Positions 33,180-62,000 of a stretch of 62,000 nucleotides of DNA are shown one piece after another (positions within the stretch are counted from its first letter, which is position 1; each line of letters begins with the position of its first letter). The translations under genes were made by a program, and so were the position numbers. The notes beneath the pieces are model-generated. The model had not been told where the DNA came from, did not search any database, and saw only the letters and a program-made list of their open reading frames with translations. The stretch comes from Phoronis australis. Its lineage: Eukaryota; Phoronida; Phoronidae. The stretch covers positions 1-62,000 of the forward strand of contig NMRA01000644.1 in NCBI GenBank assembly GCA_002633005.1. The letters are read 5' to 3'.

Positions 33180-35120
33180 AGGTTACCACTGGTTACTGAG
33201 TTTAATGTCCAAGTCAAAGCATCCCGACCATACGTTAATCGCATTCAAACTGGAGATCGATGATTTTCAGAGAAAATGAGAGATAAATTTTACTGAATTA
33301 AAGACGTCATTTCTATTGAAATTTTGCGTATTACTTTTCATAGAGTATAAATTTCGGTACAATGCTGTTTGTTGAACATGCAATTGTTGCCCTTGGTCAT
33401 TTAAAGTCCTTCTCTCAAACTGCCCATGTGGTTCCAGTATCCGAAAATACTTACTACATAAAATCTTATCTTCGACACCCTTTCTTTATATTCTTTTCGC
33501 CTTTCTTGCCAAAAGCGATTTTTGAACAGTATTTGACCCTTCTTTCTGTGCGTATGATTACCGGTTGTCATCGGTTATTTCCGTACCCACATTTCCGGCT
33601 CAACAGTTCAGGAACTTGTCCTGAACGCCGCCATTTTTTCCTTGTAACTGAATGTGCTATCGCTTGCTCGAAAAGTCTTCATTATTTTGTTTTATTAGTA
33701 ATATCTCGTGATTCGTTTGCATATGTAGTGTATTTATAGTTTGTAGTTAGTGGTCGTTGATTTTTTTTGGAATGTTATGCGTACTTAGTATGTTAAAATA
33801 CCATTGGTGTTTAGTTCCTTACGTAGGCCGATCGAACCTAGGAACCAATATGAGTCGAACCAATTTTTTTCGGTTTTATTTTTTTTACGCGTTTTGAAAA
33901 AGTACTTTGCTATCATCGGAAAGGTAGAGCATTCTACTCAGTAAAATCGAAAAAGTATCAAAATCGGGGCAAGCAGTGTAAAGTTATTGCAAGTTTTGTG
34001 GCGAAATTTGGGTCATTTTGTTTGGATCGCGTCGGCCATATTGGAGGACAGCGGGATAACTTTCGAGTTCAAAAATTTGTGTAAATTGTTTTCGCCAACA
34101 AATTACGGTGAAATTTAGTTAGACATATCTTTACTTACTATTCTGCACGATTTAACAGTTTTCACCAAATTTCAGCCTCGCAGTTGTTACTCATTACTGT
34201 AAGTGATAAATGTGCTCACAATTCCCGTTGAACTTCGTCTCATTTCTGGCGGCACCGACAACAAGGCGACTTTTGCTGAACTGAAAGGCATGTTCAATCG
34301 GCTACTTTGTAATTTGTGAAGATTTAACGTTGATACATTTTGACAAAAGTTACAAAAAAGAAACTTTGTTCATTTTTGTGTTTTTGTGCAAAAATATAAG
34401 ATGTACTAACCAGCCCGTAATTTCATGCAAGTATCTGAAACTACCCTTGAATATACATGTATGCAGCATTTATGATTTGACCATTTTACTTCCACAAAAC
34501 AGCTTGCAACCGCATGCGTTTACCGTTCGCCAGTGTCTGGTCTCGATCGGCACCGGGTCCGATAGGCTGCGGCCACGATTCTGGCAAAATAATTTCTGTC
34601 AAAATTTATTCGCCACATTTCTTCAGCAAATTCGATAAAATTGTCCGTATTTTGATTTTATTAAAATTAAGACGCGATGTCGATTATTTTATCCCCGTTT
34701 ACAGGCTGGTAACAGGCACTCACACTGACGGCGTTTTCTTAGCCTGGGTTCCTGAATAAATTGTACTTCCGGGTTCGCGGCAAGTTCAAAATGGCGGTGG
34801 TTCTTCGGGTGCGAATCGTGAGTGGAGCGTTCATTTAAACTTTTTTTCGACTACGGATCGTGTATTAGTTATGGGGTAGGTACTTCTTGGATCCTTATAA
34901 CATCCTCTAACCATGTAATAAGGGTTAACAACGCGTGAGAGAAGGACTTTAAGTAATTTATTTTCACGTGCGGTGACGTCAGCCGCTGAGTGGTGCAGTG
35001 GTAAAGTGGACATCCCGAAACTCTAGCGGTTTCCCGCCAAACTGTTATTTAATGCAGCTTAATAACTGAATGGGTTATTTAACGGTTGTATTAGGCATTC
35101 GAGGCTGATACTGTGGTATA
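33180..35120 (+). repeat. Composite interspersed repeat (copy 2), split by a TTAA element
   Basis: 33180-33404 and 34949-35120 align to 15430-16015. The tRNA-like A-box (gagtggtgcagtggtaaagt near 34987) is kept, but the B-box region is shortened. Between the two halves lies a 1544-base insertion. Confidence 0.65.
33405..34948. mobile_element. 1544-base TTAA-flanked non-autonomous DNA transposon
   Basis: The left end AGTCCTTCTCTCA (33405) is the exact inverted complement of the right end TGAGAGAAGGACT (ending 34948). TTAA flanks both sides (33401-33404 and 34949-34952). The paralogous repeat at 15825-15835 shows the uninterrupted site (ctcatttaagtattc). A TTAA duplication is the hallmark of piggyBac-type transposition. 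No transposase frame is visible, so it would need help from another element. The terminal bases do not start CCC/CCY, so the superfamily call is tentative. Confidence 0.7.
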
Positions 35121-36906
35121 AAGAAGGATATCGATAAACTCTCTTTGCAACATTCAACAGCGGCTTAATTGCACTTTGAAAATATGCACTTCAGCTCACG
35201 CAATCTTTCCCACACGCAGTCTCGGGTATTTACGCTTTTTCGTCTCTGTGTAGATGGCGCAGTAGTCAACCACCCCCTCATTAGCATATCAAATTTACAT
35301 CCTGGTGTTACTGAAGAAATGATGTTGGTCGCCAATTACATCTAGAGACTGTAGCTCAACATCATCTTTAGACTTGGAAAGAAGCTTTATGGCCCCTTAT
35401 CCCTGTGACGTAGATGATTTCTTTGCTAAAACTATATTCAAATGCTTCAAGTAAAGCTTTTTGTCTGAAACAATGATAAAGCCCGTGTTTTCCTCGAGAC
35501 CCTATCATTTTTACACATTTATAAAACTTCAAATCATTCCCCTCTGGTTAAGGGTCATGGTTCGTGATAGGGGTTGTGAAAACAGTGAACTAATAATAAG
35601 TCATTTCTGACATAATTTAAGCATCACCTTTTATTTGTTGCCCATCTTTACTTTTAAGGATGTTTTTTTCTCAAACAAATAAAAAATGAGCTACTTTCAG
35701 TTAACCGAGCCATCTAACTTTTTATCATTTGCCCATGAACTAACTCTGATTTTGTAATAATTGCACATGAGTTCTTGCCCTTTTCAACTTCTGAAGAATT
35801 CCGTCATCAACTCTCTACTTTCACTTAATTCCCCGGTTAAGCTATTGATAATTTCAATCAATTTTTCATCTCCAAGATTTTCTAAGTTCTTTTTTATCTT
35901 CAAGTTGTTCATGGTATATTCCCTTATTTCTATTTTAACCATTTTCAGCTTCTTATAACATAACTCTTCAATGCAGACACTTAATAATTTTTGAAGTTTG
36001 TCTCATTTTTGTCTTCGATGTGTACCCCTAACCTAGCTTTTTCAAATTCATAATGTCTATAGTATTTCTTTCTCTTTCGTCTCTTCCGTCTGTTTTAACC
36101 TCCTCGCTTCAGCATTAAATCCTTTTCCTCTAACTTTAAATTAAATTGCAATTCCAACTCCATCCGCCTCATTTACAACTCAAGGTGCATCTGTTCTTTT
36201 TATAACCTACAGTAATATCAACTGCAGTGGAACCAATTTAGCAACCAACCCGGACAAGAACATGTTCTTCAAACAAGCCTTCATCTAAAAAGTGCTCACC
36301 TATTAATCTAGCAAATTTCGGTTTTCCTACAACTAGCTATCACATAGTTGAGTTGTAATTTGTCAGTTATAGACAGTAATTAAGACTCCTTACACAAACA
36401 AAGGTTTTCAGTCGTTGGCGATGCTGAAAAACTATTAATGTTCATTAGTTACCGCTCGTATTTGAACAAGTACAATTATTCACAAAGTAGTTAAACTCCA
36501 CGTAGTTTTCTGGTATGTCCGCTGAGAATTCCCATATGCCATCGCAAATGAACAATCACAATCAGTTTTAAAATAGTTTAATGAAGCCTGACACGGACAA
36601 AACAGCTTTCATCTAACTAACATTACAGCAACTGGAGCATAACTTTATTAAACATCCAAAGCAAGTGTCCACGCGAAAGTCTGGGCCTCAACAAGTTGTC
36701 CACCGGAGTCTAGAGCTGGAAATCCAGGGTGTCCGAGACTTGAAATATTACGAGCACGCAGTAGTTGTGACCTCCAGGGAGAATTTTCCTGCCCCATATA
36801 GGATTCTTATGCACAACATAGTGAGAGAACACCCACTTTAATCCCTGCACCTCAATGCAGCCACCACCTGCACTACCAATATGCAGTTCTAGATTGTTCT
36901 GTAACA
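35121..36906. other. Non-coding AT-rich DNA
   Basis: No gene is supported. From about 35760 to 36200 the minus strand is rich in Glu/Leu/Lys codons (for instance MRRMELELQFNL near 36160) but full of stops, perhaps a coiled-coil relic of a mobile element. A 98-codon minus-strand frame ends at 36710 without a recognised domain. Confidence 0.3.
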
Positions 36907-37152
36907 GTTCATGTCCAGCATGGGCACACCTTATAATAAAATACATGTACCGGAGTACTATTGGAACAAGTGTCATCTGGCGCCAAAAATTATAAAAGTA
37001 ATGCAAGATACACTGGTAACTAATTGTTAGCCACTATATCAAATTCAGATACGCTGCGTGCAAACTATGATGTGCCCTCAAGCGTTAAAACAAAGCAAAC
37101 GCACGATGTACAAAAGAAGATTGGAGCGTATTCGACACACAAGAACACAACA

Positions 37153-58952
<21,800 letters not shown>

Positions 58953-58990
58953 ACGAATTGTCATGTACAGGAAATGGACTTGACTATGGA

Positions 58991-58996
58991 AATAAA
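58991..58996 (+). terminator. Polyadenylation signal AATAAA of the TSP1-FReD gene
   Basis: AATAAA lies about 40 bases after the stop codon, a plausible but short 3' untranslated region. Confidence 0.5.
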
Positions 58997-60012
58997 GATG
59001 GCTGTTATAACGCATGTCTTTCAGCATGCGCGCACCCAGGGAGGCCTCGGGGGGCTCCATTTGGCGAAGTGGGTAAAAAGGTCCGCCTCCGAGAGACAAA
59101 AAGTCCGAGAAAATGTGGCATAAGTCCATTAAACATGCGCAAACGCGCAATTCACAGTGGTGCACCCGTTTTTTTGTATTTTTTTTTNNNNNNNNNNNNN
59201 NNNNNNNNNNNNNNNNNNNNNNNNNNNNNNNNNNNNNNNNNNNNNNNNNNNNNNNNNNNNNNNNNNNNNNNNNNNNNNNNNNNNNNNNNNNNNNNNNNNN
59301 NNNNNNNNNNNNNNNNNNNNNNNNNNNNNNNNNNNNNNNNNNNNNNNNNNNNNNNNNNNNNNNNNNNNNNNNNNNNNNNNNNNNNNNNNNNNNNNNNNNN
59401 NNNNNNNNNNNNNNNNNNNNNNNNNNNNNNNNNNNNNNNNTTTTCGACATTTCTCTCAGGTAAAAATAAACCCAACTTCGACGTGAAAATGGCGCTTGCA
59501 GAGCTGCAGTTTGGAACTTTGCTTTTACCGTTTGTGACTACATTACAATTGCACATATATATACATATTACAGAAAATGTATTCGTGAAGCCAATTAGGA
59601 CCAATTTCTGTGTTATTTACTTACGAAAATTAGAAAAATGATAAATCATTACGTTCGGGTGGTCTGGGGCCGGCGGCCTGGATCAAAGCCACGTAGTTTC
59701 ACCCCACAGTCTCAGAAGTTTTTCATGTTGAAAACTTCAATATCCAAATATGCTCAGCTAATTATTCCTCGGAAAGTTACAGCACTTTGATTAAAAATGT
59801 TTCGTCAGTAACAATTCAAATTTCTAAACATGTCCGTGAACACCTACCTATTCAATTTTTCATAAACTTCTTAAAATAAAATTACTTTTCGGATGCTTTT
59901 GGGTGACACATTTTGTAATATTATGCGTTTATTTATTTGATAACTTTACAATGCATACAATAACATAGTATAAACGTACAAATAACGCAAATAATTAAAT
60001 CAAACTTATTGG
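58997..60012. other. Intergenic DNA with a 253-base N gap (59188-59440)
   Basis: The gap is flanked by T-runs on both sides. Apparent long frames across it are artefacts of the N run. No gene is supported. Confidence 0.8.
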
Positions 60013-62000
60013 TCACCATTTCGAAACACACGCCACCACCTTTAAAGATACTCCCCTTGGCGACTTTCCAGGTAAAGAGGATGAAGATTTGCCAGATGTA
60101 GATTTCGATTTGGGGGACATTAAGAAGTCGGAAGTTGGTTTCACTGTCAAGAAAGCCCGATCGGGGTCAGCCCCTGGTCCGAGCGGAGTTTCCTGCAAGA
60201 TCTATAAGAATTGTGCCAAGTTGCGTGATAGGCTCTGGAAGCTGTTTAAGGTTCTCTGGAGGAAAGGCCTTGTTCCAGCCCAGTGGGGGCGAGCTGAAGG
60301 AGTCTACGTCCCGAAAGAAGAAAACTCGAAGCAAATTGGCCAGTTTCGACCCAGTTCACTGCTCAGTGTAGAGGGAAAGATCTGCTTAGCCATTATATCC
60401 GGCAGAATGACTGACTTCATGATCAAGAATAAGTTCATCGACACGTCATCACAGAAAAGCGGGGTGCCAGGCTTTTCTGGATGCCTGGAACATAATTCCA
60501 TAATTAGTGAACTCATACAACGACCAAAGAAGGCCAAGAAGAACCTGTCTATGGTGTGGCTCTACATGGCAAATGTGTATGGTTCTGTACCACATGTATT
60601 AGTTTATCGTGCCATGGATATCTACCCCATTCCCGAGAAAGTCAAGAGTATAATGAAGTCTTACTACAGCTCCTGCGTGATGCGTTTCGCAGTCGGCAAC
60701 TTCACTACCAAGTGGCAACACCTAGAGAAAGGAATTGTGACGGGCTGTACAGTTTAAGTCATCCTTTTTATTATGGTAATGAACGTCTTGTTGAAGAGAG
60801 CTTAGTCTGAGCGGAGAGGTCCTAAGCTAGATGAAGTCAGACAGCCATCTTGCAGAGCTTTTGTTGATGACATTACGATAGTGAAAGAGTCACCAGTGGG
60901 AGCCAGGACAATTCTCCGTCGCCTAGAAGAGCTCACTAAATGGGCAGAGAAGTCCATATCATTAATCATCAGGAAAGGAGTGTTGCTCAAGAGACAGTCG
61001 TTTTCTATAGCAGATTGCATAATTCCAACAATCAGTGAGCAGCCAGTCAAGTTCCTGGGCAAGTACTATGACAGCAGCCTACGAGACACATCCCGAGTTA
61101 AAGACGTGAAAGCCCAGCTCAAGGTATGGCTTGAGAAGATCGACAAAGATGGCATAGCCGGAAGGTTCAAGCTTTGGTGCTATCAGTTCATCTTGCTCCC
61201 GAAGCTTATGTGGCCACTGCTTGTCTACGACGTCACGTCATCCTCAGTTGAAGAAATGGAAAGGGTAGCAAGCCGATTCATTCGAAGGTGGCTTAGACTA
61301 CCCGCGTCATTCAGCAATGTCGGACTATACTGCAAGTCATCAAAACTTGTCCTGCCAGTCTCATCTGTGGTAGAAGAATACAAAGTTACCAAAGTCCGAA
61401 CCAGTATCACTCTGCGGAATACATCTGACCAGGCCATCAGGAGATGCAGTATCCAGTCACGCATCGGAAGGAAGTGGTCCTCTACCTTGGCGATCAGTGA
61501 AGCAGAGAGTCGGTTGAGGCACAGTCAGTTCGTAGGAACAGCTTGCCAGGGTAGGCGAGGGCTGGGCTACAAGACCGGTAAGCCAGCAAGGGAAAGAACT
61601 AAAGACCCGGGCAGAGACAGAATAATCAGGGAGGTTAGATCATCAGAGAACGAAGAAAGGTAAGCCCGAGCATTCCAGATGGGCCAACAGGGAGCATGGA
61701 CCAAGTGGGACAAAGTCTTACAAAGGGAAGTCAAGTGGGCTGATTTGTGGAAGATGTCTCATCTGAAAGCCAAATTCCTCATTAGATCTGTTTACGACGT
61801 ACTGCCTACTCCCAGCAACCTTGCTACTTGGGAACTTGCTGACAACCCGAGCTGTATTCAGCGTGGACGCAGATGTACGTTAGAGCACATCCTATTATCT
61901 TGCAGCGCGTCCTTGGCATCAGGAAGGTACACTTACCGACACCACCAGGTACTGAAAGTTTTTGCAAGGGTGTTGGTTAACGAGGTCAAGAGCATACCGA
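60013..62000 (+). mobile_element. Non-LTR retrotransposon of the R2/NeSL-like kind, broken, runs off the window
   Basis: The frame 60013-60757 reads KKARSGSAPGPSGVSCKIYK, then PKEENSKQIGQFRPSSLLSV and EKGIVTGCTV, i.e. reverse-transcriptase motifs 0 to 4. A one-base loss near 60755 and a TAG near 60810 precede CRAFVDDITIVKES (FVDD in place of YADD). The frame 60881-61663 is the thumb and connection region. Beyond its stop, WELADNPSC…RRCTLEHILLSC gives a C…C-x(4)-H-x(4)-C knuckle as found before the restriction-like endonuclease of R2/NeSL-type elements. The 5' DNA-binding domain is absent. Inactive as written; clade call moderate. Confidence 0.8.

Noticed and set aside
36710-37006. 98-codon minus-strand frame, with a related frame at 37694-37476
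   Set aside because: The second is simply the duplicated block; no domain is recognised and the two diverge in frame after the 'n'.

Overview
This is intron-rich, AT-rich nuclear DNA of a metazoan. No operons, ribosome-binding sites or bacterial genes are visible. Thrombospondin type 1 (TSP1) and fibrinogen-related (FReD) exons with GT/AG introns, Penelope-like GIY-YIG remnants, several classes of non-LTR retrotransposon, tRNA-derived SINEs and foldback MITEs point to an invertebrate animal. A deuterostome such as a hemichordate or lancelet is my guess; the sequence does not settle it.

Layout. (1) 1-3.9 kb: the C-terminal end of a tyrosine recombinase of a DIRS/Crypton-type element, a minus-strand hAT transposase fragment, then non-coding DNA. 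(2) 3.9-26.1 kb: a head-to-tail array of about ten 1.6-2.4 kb units. Each unit is the same small multi-exon gene or its ruin. Three 3' exons (called B, C and D here) have matching splice phases and encode a roughly 110-residue, Cys-containing C-terminal part that I do not recognise. Only unit 4 (11.0-16.8 kb) keeps B, C and D all open, and a 3.8 kb stack of mobile elements sits in its last intron. Units 1 and 2 are near-identical 2.1 kb copies joined at an 'n' and may be unmerged haplotypes. (3) 26.1-36.7 kb: mostly non-coding, with one candidate terminal exon, a fossil LINE, repeats and a 1.54 kb TTAA-flanked element. (4) 36.9-59.0 kb: one gene on the plus strand, spread over nine exons. It encodes a predicted 462-residue secreted glycoprotein: signal-like exon, unknown N-terminal domain, two TSP1 repeats, FReD. 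All exon phases join without a break, giving 1389 coding bases. Its introns hold a 1.14 kb foldback element, a microsatellite, two Penelope-like remnants, and an I/R1-like LINE split by a 2.09 kb hAT-like element. (5) 59.2-62 kb: an assembly gap, then a broken R2/NeSL-type LINE that runs off the window.

How the parts relate: the TSP1-FReD gene is the only gene that looks intact. FReD proteins of invertebrates commonly bind acetylated sugars or act in innate recognition; that role here is inference. The tandem array has the shape of an expanded and then decaying gene family, which is common for secreted immune or reproductive proteins, but its function cannot be read from the sequence. Much of the remaining DNA is transposon debris. 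Nested insertions with recognisable empty sites allow parts of the insertion order to be read.
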